The notes under the pieces were generated by a model that made no database searches, had not been told where the DNA came from, and worked only from the letters and a program-made list of their open reading frames with translations. Below are positions 52,651-63,916 of a DNA stretch of 64,000 nt, in pieces (position 1 is the stretch's first letter; each line of letters begins with the position of its first letter). Location of the stretch: assembly GCA_950097015.1 (NCBI GenBank), contig CATNEN010000001.1, positions 6,929,501 through 6,993,500 on the forward strand, in the 5' to 3' direction. Source of the stretch: Macrostomum hystrix. Taxonomy: Eukaryota > Platyhelminthes > Macrostomidae. The position numbers were made by a program, and so were the translations under genes.

Positions 52651-53999
52651 GCTCCATTCAACTTTAATTCACGGCAAATGTTTTGGCGTGATTTAGAAAC
52701 AAGTCACGCACGACTGTCGAAACACGACTGTACGTTCTTTTTATTTCCCACAGACGTCTGTGAGTTGTCTATGGTAAACATTCCGTCTTTCTGCCCGGGC
52801 GAGCGGGAAATAAATCATTTGGCGGAAAAACAGGGAAGACATCGAGAAAGACTAAATAAAGCCCGGAAAATATAAATTTCTAACTCGATGTTTTATGTCT
52901 ATGGTAAAAATACATACTGGTACAGGCTATAGCGTAGGAATTTAACATGGGCTACTTTATGTAGCATCTTGAATGGGACTTAATAACATGGATAGCTAGC
53001 TCATCAGCCGAAAATTTGGGGTAAAATTTTGCTTCTCGAGACCCCGTTCTCGCTCTCCCCGTTCTCCCCGACCCCCGAGACCCCGCGACGATTCGCTTGC
53101 TGTTCCATGGTAAAAACACAGAAGGCTTTCAAGCCCGCGCATTAAAATCTTGAAAATTCTCAGTCTATAATGTACCTTAAACAAGAAGTAAAAGTAAATA
53201 CTCGTATACTGTACACCTCCACAATATTTAGATGGAGGCCAATCGGCGAGAACTGCTCATGAGCAATGCATATTATTATTCATCCTTGGGTTGACTCCCT
53301 GAGAAAAGAGAAATAGAGCTTGAGAGGAAAGAGAGACGTAGATTTGGTAGCTTTCGAGAGTTTGGTAGCTTTAACTGTTACGGCCGACGCTTAGCCTTTT
53401 TTCAGTTTCTTAACGTTTGCCTCGTGATCAGATCGTTCAATCGAGCGCCTGCGGCGAGGTGCAGACGCCGTTGGGATCCGCGATAGATTCTCGGAGACAA
53501 CAGCTAGAAGCTACCTGTTACTTTAAGAGTTTGTGAAGAACGTCAGTCAGAAAGCAGGCATTAGCAGGTTGTACAGAAGCCACTTCATAAGTTTGGTTGA
53601 CTTGTATACTTTTGTATACTTTATTCTTATTACGGTCCTCTGTAAACGCATGTGCTAAATCAGGTTGATGATATTCGTCAACTGCAGAGAAAGTAGGACA
53701 GACTATCCAGGAGATCATGCTGTGAGAGAGCATCGACGGCATGAGATAACCACGGACGACGGTCATTAGTTCGTCTTGAATGATTTCGGCGCAGTGTCCA
53801 CGAGCGCCAGCGGCTAGTCAAGAGTCGCCAACTACCTCCTAAACGGACCCAGCAGCTTCCGAACGCGGCACTGACTGCCGGTAGTCGCGTCCGCTTCCGC
53901 ACGTTTTTTTAAACAAAACTCGGCAGTGGTGTCTCCGAGCCGCAGACAGTCGTCAGTCGCTAAGTCAACACGTTAACGCTTGCTGAAAGCAGTCGTTGG
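52651..53999. other. intergenic region, no gene seen
   Basis: Mixed composition with a C-rich patch near 53040-53090 (GACCCCGTTCTCGCTCTCCC). Short frames lack features. Confidence 0.4.
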
Positions 54000-54000
54000 A

Positions 54001-54153
54001 ATGTCAGCCGCTCAATTCCGGAGGTTCGCCGAGATTGGAGCGACCGCGATGATGGGTACAATGGAAGCGCCGCCCGAGCCAGCGACGCCAACGCCACCCC
54101 TGCGCCGCTCTGAGAGACTTCGAGCTCTTCCAAATTGTTCGGCAACATCGTGA
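54001..54153 (+). pseudogene. possible tail of an LTR-retrotransposon polyprotein
   Basis: A 50-codon frame with a Pro/Thr/Glu-rich stretch followed by PLRRSERLRALPN, a composition seen at the ends of Ty3/gypsy pol proteins. There is no integrase core upstream. This is weak evidence; it could be chance. Confidence 0.22.
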
Positions 54154-54879
54154 CCCGTGGCTGACAAAATGAACTCATACCAACTGTTCTTCATGACGTC
54201 TTTAAAGCGGCGATGATGTTGAGAATGCATATTTCATTTTCGTTCAGAGACCACAGAAGGATTTCCGGCGATGAACATCGACATGACCAGCGGGTGTGCC
54301 TCAATCTTCGATAAGTGCGCGTGAGTTTTTTCAGCATTGGGATTCCCCGAGGAGAGAGTTAATCCCGACGCCGCATTGTCGGCCCCAGCCGTGAGACACT
54401 GAGTTCGACCTTTCGAAAAGCTCGGATCCTTGAATAGAGCTAAGTACAGGCACGGAACACACTTAGAAAGGCAAATGTAGATAGCAAGAGGGAAAATAGA
54501 CAAAATTTTACGAGAATAACACTATTGTCAAGCCGACTGTCTCATCCAATCAACTATTGAGTTAGAATGATATTTAGCATCTAAACTCTAAAAGGAAGAA
54601 ACTTATCCGTCTAAATAAATATCGGCCGATTAACATCACTAGGATCGCCGTCGTGTAGCGTCGTGATAGCCGTCGTCGTGCATTTATTTATTGCGCTAAC
54701 AGGGGGGGCATAAACCGATAAGGGAGAGGTGGGTCTTGACAAGGGTACACTTGAGTGAGCATGGCTGACAATAACAAGATAGAGTGGGGCGATCGATACG
54801 TTAGTGATGAGCACATCAAAGCCGCGATGAGAAACAGATAGAGACTAAGGGTAAAATTACTGGACAGTAGCACTTTTCC
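54154..54879. other. intergenic region, no gene seen
   Basis: No frames or repeats with support. Confidence 0.4.
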
Positions 54880-54884
54880 GCGAC

Positions 54885-55175
54885 ACCATGTCTTATCTCC
54901 CCATGTCATATCTCTTTTATGTCTCTCATCTCCCCCATTTCTCATCACCCCATGTCTTATATCTCCGCCATGTCTTATCTCCCCTACGTCTCATCTCACC
55001 CACGTCTCATCTCCTCCACGTCTTATCTCCCCCATGTCTTATCTCCTTATGTCTTATCCATTCCACGTCTCATCTCCCCCATGTCTGATCTCCTCGTGTC
55101 ATATCTCACCATGACTGATTCCCCATGTCTTATCTTTCCAATGTCTCATCTCGCCCATGTCTCATCTCCCTCATG
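54885..55175. repeat. degenerate 16-19 bp pyrimidine-rich array
   Basis: About 16 imperfect units of the type CATGTCTTATCTCCCC or CATGTCTCATCTCC, about 600 bp upstream of the WSC gene. Confidence 0.9.
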
Positions 55176-55781
55176 GGACCTTGTCCCATTGGACCAAAAA
55201 ACCAGCTACCAACCATCACTAGGGCGGGTTCCACTTCCACCTTGGGATCGGCATTGTGGGATTTCCAGCGCTCGGATTGAGCGATCCACAGGTTACAATA
55301 CTATGGTATACTATTGTACAGTTATTGTTTTAATGGTTGCATCTCAGTTTTCAAAGTTCTTTTTAAATTGAAGCGCGCAACTTCTCTGAACATGCGCAAG
55401 GCAGCATCCGCCCAGTCAAAAATCAAAATGAAAATTTCCTGCTTTCTATCCACGTTATCCTCGCTATAATGCTTATGCCAGCTTACATAGCAACACACAC
55501 TACAGCGGCTATTTTCAAATCCCGTATTCCCACTACTAAATTATTAATTAGCCTCTAATGGACAGGGCAGGTCCGTAGGCTAGAGAAAGAGATGAATGCG
55601 TAACACGTCAGTGGCACGTGGGAGGGCTCTGGACAGTTTTGGACAGCATCGCTTAGCAATCGATGAAGAGCTTAACATATTTCTGGCATTCTGGCATAAA
55701 TATAATAAATAAGTAGGATAGCATCGGTCCGACCTAACGGAAACTGTGCAATAAACTCATAACAAGACAGAGGTCTGCACA

Positions 55782-56970
55782 ATGAGACCACCTGCTGTTC
55801 TCATCCGCCACCTGCTCTGCTGCTCGGTACTCCGCTGCGTGTTGGCCGTTGAGTTCGGTCCCATCGGCTGCTATGTGGATAATGTGGGCGTTGTCAGGGA
55901 CCTCAACGGCCTGGCCGGCATGTCCACCATCGGGTCCTACAGCGTGGACACAGGCCAAAAGGGCGTCATTATGAGCTCCATGACTCTGCAGTTATGTAAC
56001 ACCATCTGCAGCATCGGCAGCTTTGTCTACTTTGGTGTCCAGTTTGGAACCAACTGCTTCTGCGCCAACTCCTACGGCAGTCAGGGCGTTGCAGCAGACT
56101 CCGACTGCAACATGCCGTGCGCTGGAGATGCCAGCCAGATCTGCGGAGCTGGCGGACGAAACTCGGTGTACCGACTGCTCTATCTACGTCCTAGTGAGCA
56201 AGTCTGCATATTATTAATATACAGTATATTCTATAAAATGTACTTTTTTCTTGAAAAAAAGAAAAAGAAAAAGAGAATCCAATTATTTTCCAAAAGAATT
56301 TTGTCCAACAGCTTCACATTCTCATTGGCAATTGTCGTAGCCAATTGATGATCGGAATCGCGACCAGGGACTATAAATGCTCCATGCAACTACTAACAGT
56401 ATTTAGTAGTCCCTACTCTTGACTAGAAAGTCGGAGGTTCGAGTCGCGACTCCACTGAAAGATGTGTGTCCTGAAGCGATTGACACTGGCAACTAGCACC
56501 TGCTGGGGTAATTGAGGGTGGGTGGGGCGTCCCACCAGGCCATGGACTGAACAGCCGTGCGCAGCACCGCGATAGTTGCGGCTGTGTTGTGTGCTGTACA
56601 TCAGGCGCCAATGGGGCCATCAATTATTAAAGCTCGAACAACTTTTATAAGCTGTTATAATGACACAATGCATTGAGTTATGGCAATGGCACCTGTGACT
56701 AGCTACACATGATCCTCACAACGGTATTGCATTCCAGTTGGCACACTGTTCGTCCTGCAGACTGGCCGACTGTTCCTGAATGTGAGCTCCTCCAGCGGAC
56801 CGTTCTACCGCAGCCCGCAGCCAATCAGGGGCGACATGGAATGCTTCGTGAACTGCAACGCCGACTGCCAGGCAGTTCTGGTCGGTCCGGGTGTCTGCCA
56901 ACTGCTCAAGTTCCCCGCTGTGCCCCACGAGCTGCTCAACATTCCGGGCGAGTTCTTTGTTCGAGTCTAG
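55782..56970 (+). CDS. secreted WSC-domain protein
   Basis: Two exons, 55782-56193 and 56738-56970, phase 1, 214 residues. A signal peptide (about 1-22, HLLCCSVLRCVLA) is followed by a WSC domain at about 27-132: FGPIGCYVDN, then LCNTICS, YFGVQFGTNCFCANSYG, CNMPCAGDASQICGAG and NSVYRL. WSC domains are Cys-rich carbohydrate-binding modules found in surface and secreted proteins. Exon 2 encodes a second, smaller Cys part (MECFVNCNADCQ, GPGVCQLL) that may be PAN-like. No membrane span, so secreted. The intron contains a SINE. The function beyond glycan binding is unknown. Confidence 0.8.
56413..56640 (+). mobile_element. SINE in the WSC gene intron
   Basis: Head 2 with a mutated box B (GGTTCGAGTCGC), body, and GGCCATGGACTGAACAGC region; shorter 3' part than the copy at 10421. 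Confidence 0.72.
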
Positions 56971-57187
56971 CCTTCAAGATGAGATCGTCTTCAATATGGC
57001 TCGCGGGTGCAACATCTCAATGAGAGCAAAAAAACGAATATTTAAAATGCCGGTTATATATATATTCCTGAGCAACTCTAATTACTTAAAACTCCGGCCA
57101 GCATTACAATGAAACAATTTTCTAGTTATTTATCAAGACCTTGAGTAGCTACAAAATATACTGACTTGGCTTTGACAAAGACTTGGC

Positions 57188-58218
57188 TCCCAGTCTCTGT
57201 TCACTCCGGGATCACTCTCCCAGTCTCTGTTCACTCCGGGATCACTCTCCCAGTCTCTGTTCACTCCGGGATCACTCTCCCAGTCTCTGTTCACTCCGGG
57301 ATCACTCTCCCAGTCTCTGTTCACTCCGGGATCACTCTCCCAGTCACTGTTCACTCCGGGATCACTCTCCCAGTCACTGTTCACTCCGGGATCACTCTCC
57401 CAGTCACTGTTCACTCCGGGATCACTCTTCCAGTCACTGTTCACTCCGGGATCACTCTCCCAGTCTCTGTTCACTCCGGGATCACTCTCCCAGTCACTGT
57501 TCACTCCGGGATCACTCTCCCAGTCACTGTTCACTCCGGGATCACTCTTCCAGTCACTGTTCACTCCGGGATCACTCTTCCAGTCACTGTTCACTCTGGG
57601 ATCACTCTCCCAGTCTCTGTTCACTCCTGGATCACTCTTCCAGTCACTGTTCACTCCGGGATCACTCTTCCAGTCTCTGTTCACTCCGGGATCACTCTCC
57701 CAGTCTCTGTTCACTCCGGGATCACTCTCCCAGTCACTGTTCACTCCGGGATCACTCTCCCAGTCACTGTTCACTCCGGGATCACTCTCCCAGTCTCTGT
57801 TCACTCCTGGATCACTCTTCCAGTCACTGTTCACTCCGGGATCACTCTCCCAGTCTCTGTTCACTCCTGGATCACTCTTCCAGTCACTGTTCACTCCGGG
57901 ATCACTCTCCCAGTCTCTGTTCACTCCGGGATCACTCTCCCAGTCTGTTCACTCCGTGATCACTCTTCCAGTCACTGTTCACTCCGGGATCACTCTCTCA
58001 GTCTCTGTTCACTCCTGGATCACTCTCCCAGTCTCTGTTCACTCCGGGATCACTCTCCCAGTCTCTGTTCACTCCGGGATCACTCTCCCAGTCTCTGTTC
58101 ACTCCGGGATCACTCTCCCCGTCTCTGTTCACTCCGGGATCATTCTTCCAGTCACTGTTCACTCCTGGATCACTCTCCTAGTCTCTGTTCACTCCTGGAT
58201 CACTCTCCTAGTCACTGT
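57188..58218. repeat. 30-bp minisatellite array
   Basis: About 34 copies of TCTGTTCACTCCGGGATCAC plus TCTCCCAGTC; variants are CAGTCACTG, TCCTGG and TCTTCC. It lies about 200 bp after the WSC stop. Long periodic frames on both strands come from the 30-bp unit. Confidence 0.96.
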
Positions 58219-58384
58219 TTTCGAAAACATTTACATTTTTTTCATGAAAACTTAGGTAAATAACTGAATATTTATACAAATGGTTAGTTATTCCGTAAAA
58301 AAGACAACACTTTAAAATGCATGTAAGAAAAGCACAATATATTTATTCTGTACACAAGCATCCTCATAAACTGAACTAAACTTA

Positions 58385-58765
58385 ATGAGTCAGTAGGTCA
58401 GTGTGTCAGTGAGTAGGTGGGTCAGTGGGTCAGTGGGTCAGTGAGTAGGTGGGTCAGTGGGTCAGTGGGTCAGTGAGTAGGTGGGTCAGTGGGTCAGTGG
58501 GTCAGTGAGTAGGTGGGTCAGTGGGTCAGTGGGTCAGTGAGTAGGTGGGTCAGTGGGTCAGTGGGTCAGTGAGTAGGTGGGTCAGTGGGTCAGTGGGTCA
58601 GTGAGTAGGTGGGTCAGTGGGTCAGTAGGTCAGTGGGTCAGTGAGAAGGTGGGTCAGTGGGTCAGTGGGTCAGTGGGTCAGTGGGTCAGTGAGCAGGTGG
58701 GTCAGTGGGTCAGTGATTCAGTGGGTCAGTAGGTCATTGATTCAATGAGTCAGTGAGTCAAGTAC
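58385..58765. repeat. GTCAGTGG octamer array with a 32-bp higher-order unit
   Basis: Eight-base GTCAGTGG units with a GTGAGTAGGTGG variant every fourth unit, so the 32-bp block repeats seven or eight times before it degenerates near 58640. Confidence 0.94.
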
Positions 58766-58849
58766 TGACCGCTGCCACCCAGTTGGCCGCAACTGACTGA
58801 GATGGGACTTCGGCAGCTTTTTTCCTACCGTTGTGCGACTCGTTGAGTG

Positions 58850-59284
58850 TCCAGCTGTGGCTCAGGGCGGGTGGCACCGAGCTGCCTGTGAGGAGTGTGA
58901 GCTGCAGGTCCAGCCTATCTATGGTCCAACTGATCTCTGCTGGGTTGCTCTCATTGAACAATGTCCCAGACGATGTCGTCGGTTGCAGCGCCAGAATGTT
59001 CAGCGCCTGAGTAGCGCCGTCTTCAGTGCCAACCTGCAGTCTGGGTGCGCACTGGGCACTGGACCACACGTACAGCAGGCCGCTGTCTTGGTGCCCTTAA
59101 GCTCGCACTTAACCCGCAGGCCGGCTGCTGACCCACCCAGCTGGCCAGCCTGACTCAGATCCGTGAACCTCTCCGGGTCGCGACTAGTCACCAGTTTTGT
59201 GAGCTTGACTCTCTTGCCCAGTATCTGCTGCTTCTGCGGATAATCCTGCAGCAGCTGCACCAGCGCCGCAGAGATCCTGCAGCG
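58850..59284 (-). pseudogene. unrecognised coding-like exon with a frameshift
   Basis: On the minus strand an acceptor-like TGCAG (near 59280) opens a frame coding ISAALVQLLQDYPQKQQIL and then DPERFTDLSQAGQLGGSAAG to VKCELKG. Near 59095 the coding character moves to another frame: GLLYVWSSAQCAPRLQVGTE, then EISWTIDRLDLQLTLLTG to SHSWTLNESHN and a donor-like GTAGGA near 58838. A one- or two-base indel would join them, so this is either a pseudogene, two exons with a minute intron, or a sequence error. I do not recognise the family. Confidence 0.4.
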
Positions 59285-59288
59285 AATT

Positions 59289-59857
59289 ATGTCCGGTGTG
59301 CTCAGCGGTCTTCCCGTTGTTCGTTGGCTGCATTACGACGTTATGCTATTTGCGGACAACATGCAACAGCACAACCAACGTCTTGACGCCTGCCTCACCA
59401 GACTCGCAGAGTGCGGAATGACCGTCAACACGGAAAAGTGCAAGTTCGCACAGAGCACAATAAGCTTCCTCGGCGTCTTACTCTCAGCCAAAGGCATTTC
59501 AGCGCCAGCTGAAAAGATTAAGGCCATTCTGGAATTTCGACCTCCGACGAATGCGACCGAGCTTCGACTTGTTCAGGCGGCAGAACAAGTCGAAGCTACA
59601 CACACCATTCGAAACGAAACCATGGGTCGTTGATTCTGTCAAGGGCGACACATTCACGCTGCTGCGCCAAGGCATGCGTGCGCCAAGGCATGCGTCACCT
59701 GGCTCACATCCAGCCGATCCCGCAGCCGCCGCCCCCGGCAGAACCAGCTGTCGAACAAGCTGCACCCAGCGGCAGTCTGCCTGGAGATGACGAGCCTATC
59801 GCGGCGCGTCGCCACCCCCGAAAGGCGCGGGACGCAGTGATCAGCTACAAAGAGTAA
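59289..59857 (+). pseudogene. Ty3/gypsy pol relic: RT fragment joined to integrase tail
   Basis: Part 1 (to about 59570) is the RT region after the catalytic motif: FADNMQQHNQRLDACLTRL, then MTVNTEKCKFAQSTISFLGV and PAEKIKAILEFRPPTNATEL. The expected Y.DD is degraded to HYDV. Part 2, in another frame from about 59560, reads KLHTPFETKPWVVDSVKGD, like the end of a gypsy integrase, followed by a Pro-rich tail. RNase H and the integrase core are missing, so a large internal deletion joined the two ends. Confidence 0.68.
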
Positions 59858-60312
59858 TTGTGAGTCTGCGGACAAATTACTGAATGGACTTTATGGACGT
59901 TCAAAATATTTTCGAGAGACTCAGTATCAGTTAGCTTATCAATATTAGCTCTTTAATACTTAAAAGTGCTTCCAAATTTGTCGTTTCCATAAATTGCGAT
60001 TAACCAGGGCTCGATAATTTTCAAAAACATTTTATACCCGATCTTGCTTCAAATATTTTTTTCGGTTACACTTTTCGTTTTTCACTGATCAGTACCATAC
60101 GTACTGACCTACACACGCTCCTTGTCTCACTCTCTCCAATGTGCCGTTCAAACGTGAGCCCCAAAATAATGTACAATTTGGCCCTCCAAATATTACGTAA
60201 TAACAGCTCACGCACTCTGAACTTCAATACAATAAGTATCGATGCAAGATGCCTCAGACTGGGACAAGAAGTTACTTTTATTCAGCGTGCAAATATCGCG
60301 GCCTTGACTTTA
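59858..60312. other. spacer, no gene seen
   Basis: AT-rich sequence between the gypsy relic and the next array. Confidence 0.4.
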
Positions 60313-60908
60313 CTACAAAGTCCACAGTCCACAATCCACAATCCACAGTCCACAATCCACAATCCACAGTCCACAATCCACAATCCACAATCCAAAATCC
60401 ACAATCCACAGTTCACAGTCCACAATCCACAATCCACAATCCAAAATCCACAATCCACAGTTCACAGTCCACAATCCAAAATCCACAATCCACAATCCAC
60501 AGTCCACAATCCACAATCCACAGTCCAAAATCCAAAATCCACAGTTCACAATCCACAATCCACAGTCCACAGTCCACAATCCACAATCCACAGTCCAAAA
60601 TCCAAAATCCACAGTTCACAATCCACAATCCACAGTCCACAGTCCACAATCCACAATCCACAGTCCACAATCCACAATCCACAATCCACAGTCCACAATC
60701 CACAATCCACAGTCCACAATCCACAATCCACAATCCAAAATCCACAATCCACAGTTCACAGTCCACAATCCAAAATCCACAATCCACAATCCACAGTCCA
60801 CAATCCACAATCCAAAATCCACAGTCCACAATCCACAATCCAAAATCCACAGTCCACAATCCACAATCCACAATCCAAAATCCACAATCCACAGTTCACA
60901 GTCCACAG
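60313..60908. repeat. 7-bp satellite (RTCCACA heptamer)
   Basis: About 85 copies of ATCCACA, GTCCACA and ATCCAAA in larger patterns. For example GTTCACAGTCCACAATCC recurs, and a block of about 70 bp with CCAAAATCCAAAATCCACAG occurs twice (near 60525 and 60590). No true coding sequence despite frames on both strands. Confidence 0.95.
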
Positions 60909-61712
60909 ACACAGACAGCCTACCTATCTCAGCCTTTCCACTCATTCTCTTTACCAATTCAGCAGTGGGCTTACACAGCTCATCTGTAGTGGTACACCAG
61001 CAGAAAGGCTGAGAGCCCCCTTCCTCCATGAGGTCTTGGAGGCGCAGTAAAATGCATATGTTGCGCACTGTCACCCTTAATCATTCATACAAAACAATCG
61101 TCAGGGTGGGAAATGGACAGAAAGCGAGGAGCAACAGGTCCTTTCACATCAGTCTGGACGACGGTAAGTGCAAAAAAATGCGAAAAAAAGTTCCTGTACG
61201 CCTCTGATTTGATTCTGGATTTATTTACTTTATGCTCGCAACTCAATGTGAGACAAAAAAAGTTACAGATTTAATGCCTTTTTATACAGTTAATTTTTTT
61301 GCGAGGGCCGACTCGTACAACTACGGGCAAAGGCTTAATTAAAGCAGATGTTTTATTACTATGTATCAGGGCTGATAGCTTTATGAGTCTGGGATAAGAT
61401 ATAGCAGACTGATTTCTTCTGGAAATGTTTTGTAAACGTTTTGGATTTGTGACGAAACAGTCGTGAGAGGTACCGTACATTTTTCTTATTTGGTTCTGCA
61501 TATTGGGTTCCGGAGACCGTGTAAATGTTTTCCACGCCTTCTCGTTGCTGACGTCTCGAAAATAGAGTCGCAAAATGAATCACCTTGTGTGCTTTTTTCC
61601 TCCAGTTAAAAATAATAACAAGCAATGGTCTCAAATCTAAAGTTACTACCGCAGTCAGTTACTATCGCTGTAAACGAGTTGTTCTCTCAATTCTATACTC
61701 TCTATTCAGCCA
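60909..61712. other. spacer downstream of the PAN/glycine-rich gene, no gene seen
   Basis: Short frames only. From about 61668 on, the sequence matches the duplicate near 52030. Confidence 0.4.
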
Positions 61713-63916
61713 TCACTGACAGCTGAGAGCATTCAGGTCAAGCAGCTGCAGCTCAACGCTGCCATGCTCGCCCTTCGAGTTCCCACCATCCGTGGCCTCG
61801 CAGCCGAAGCCGCCGCAGAATGAGCCGCCTCCACCGCCGGCGAGGTTGCCGCGGAGACCGGCGCCGCCGCCGCTGAAGCCACTGCCAGCTCCTGCGGCTC
61901 CACCCATGGTGGTTGGCGGCTCCGCACCGCCTCCTCCGCCGCCGCCGAAGCCGCCGACACCAGTGCTGCCATCACCGGCGCTGCCACCGACCCAGCCGTC
62001 GGCCCGACTGCCGCCTCGATTTCCATCCGAGCTGCTTCGCCTCGGGTTGACGGCCTTGCCTAGCCAGCCAGCTCCGCAGCCTCCGTGATTTGTATCAGCA
62101 AATGTCTCGTCAGGGTTGTTGAAGCCGGGCTGTCCGTTGGAGCCACCGAAGCCTAATTTGGCGTAAACAGTGCAAACCCGGCTGTCTTTTCCGTTGACTC
62201 CATTTGAACCCGCGGATCCTGCAGATTTTAAAAACAATCTTATCAGGCCAAAAAACGATTTGGTGGATAAGAAAACAGTAGCTGATGAAATGATAAAAAA
62301 ATCAAGTAGAGAAACACAAGCTGCACTGTCCTATCACCATAGACTGGTTTCTTATCCACTTAATTGGCGCTTTTGTCTATGGTCGAGTGTAGTTCTATGG
62401 CAGTGGCTGCTACTGCAGGATATGGCAGATTCTAAACGTGATTGACTTATTCTCGACTTGGCTGACAAAAGCAATAGTGGTCCTTGGCTAAACTGTCCAC
62501 AACTTTTGGCCATAGACTTCAGGGGTCGGTGGCAGAGGGGTTAACGCGTTTGCCTCTCGCACCAAGGTCCCTGAGCTCGATTTCGCGGCGAGGCCACATT
62601 CTTTTGGGGCGCAGCCGCGAAGAGAGAAGGCTTGGGGGCTTTTTATGCAATTTATGCCCTTGAGGGTCAATCTCCAATGAGGCACAGTGAACTATACACT
62701 GCCTGACGATGAGAAAGTCAGGGCAGATGTACACACCGGTATGAGCGTGTGCCTGCGTACACCATCAGAGTGCGTGTGTGCTCAGGAGTCAGCAAAATTT
62801 ACGGAATTTTTTTGGCCATAGACTTTTTAAGCGTGCACCGATGATGTATGGCTGCACGCTCAGAAAAAAAATTGTTTCACGCTCTACAATGTGTCCAAAA
62901 GAGAATTGTTTTATCGTGAACCAATTATATTACTAGAAAATGATTTTTAGGACCTACAATGCTTGGGTGTTAGCTGTGTAGCACACACTGTGTTAGCTTG
63001 GAGCACTTCAATTTAATAATGGACAGTGGCAGTAAGGTCGAGTACTCGTACAACTGGGCAGCCATGCTTGCCAGGAAACAGTATCTTATTGATCAACACT
63101 ATTTTATTGCTGCAAGCTAGATAAAAGCAGAAATTGGGAGAAATCCCTGGTCAGAGGGAATGGATCTGACTCCCTACCATCGACGCAAAGTGAAGCTCCT
63201 CCGCCACCGCCAGCCGCCATCAGCAGCCCGCTGCCAGCTGCTCGATACACGAAGCTGCCTCCGCCACCGCCAGCTCCGGCCTTGTCGCTGCTGCTAGCAG
63301 AGCCTGCCTGACCGACCACAATGGTCAGCTGGAGACCGGCTGTCAGGTTGAACCTGCCAGCAACCAGAGCTCCTCTGCCTCCGAAATTATTGTTAAAAAT
63401 GTTGTCGCCGCCCTTGGCACCGGAGACCTCGATACGGTAGCAGCCGGTCATGTTGATCAGCACCGACTGAGTGACACCCAGCCTTCCGGTCGACGTATCT
63501 TTGAGTGTGATGGGCAGGCAGGGAAGGTTGGGAGAGCTCAGAAAAGTGAGCAGAGTTACAAGACTCACTGACGAAGCGACGGTAGCCGATCTGCCTGGCT
63601 TTGAGCAGCTCGCTGAATCCCTCCACCAGCCAGACTGCCGCACCGGCCTCGGCACCCACCAGTCTCCTCACGTGACACTCCGCTGGCCCCGGGACATTCG
63701 ATGCATCCAGCAGCCTGACGGCTTGGCACAGGCCGCTCATCAAATTCCAACTGAACGCTGCGCAGTCACGGAGCAGGCAGAGCAGGGAGCATTCCTGCAA
63801 GGATGAGCTCCCTGACACGGAGGCGACCTCGCTGCACACCGACGAGTGCAGAAGCAGAGGCGCCGGCGACCACTCGAAGCGGCGAGCGACGGACAGCGGG
63901 GCCACCGACTGCGGCA
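61713..63916 (-). CDS. PAN/apple-like plus glycine-rich (ALK-type) secreted protein, 5' end outside the window
   Basis: Minus-strand exons in order: 63916-63569, 63498-63178, 62218-61713. All three are entered in phase 1 and the joins stay open, about 391 residues visible. Exon 1 has six Cys in a PAN/apple-like pattern (SSLQECSLLCLLRDCAAFSW, GLCQAVRL, AECHVRRL). Exon 2 carries the first half of a Gly_rich domain: GCYRIEVSGAKGGDN, GGRGALVAGRFNL, LTIVVGQAG, AGGGGGSFVYRAAG. Exon 3 carries the rest: GFGGSNGQPGF, HGGCGAGWLGKA, RADGWVGGSAG, PPTTMGGAAG, GGSFCGGFGC, and ends at TGA with no membrane span. This Gly-rich fold is best known from ALK/LTK receptor ectodomains and also occurs in invertebrate secreted proteins; no kinase is seen. 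The intron after exon 2 is about 960 bp and holds a SINE. The first intron, with donor GTGAGT, is only 70 bp. Confidence 0.72.
62524..62770 (+). mobile_element. SINE, head 1 and body
   Basis: TGGCAGAGGGGTTAACGCG and GAGCTCGATTTCGCGGCGAGG mark head 1. The body contains GACGATGAGAAAGTCAGGGC. It lacks the 3' GTCCATGGACTG segment. It lies in the last intron of the PAN/glycine-rich gene, opposite in orientation. Confidence 0.7.
62771..63177. other. intron sequence, nothing further seen
   Basis: AT-rich, without repeats or frames of note. A perfect tandem pair of about 44 bp (TGTGACACACACACTGTGTG units) at 63946-64000 lies in the upstream intron of the same gene. Confidence 0.4.

Noticed and set aside
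57133-58263. Periodic frames of 258-365 residues on both strands
   Set aside because: They come from a 30-bp minisatellite with no stop in several frames. There is no domain or signal and no change of composition at the frame ends.
60139-61074. Frames of 150-300 residues rich in QSTIHNP or WIVDCGL
   Set aside because: They come from a 7-bp satellite, whose 21-bp period gives a 7-residue periodic translation in all frames.
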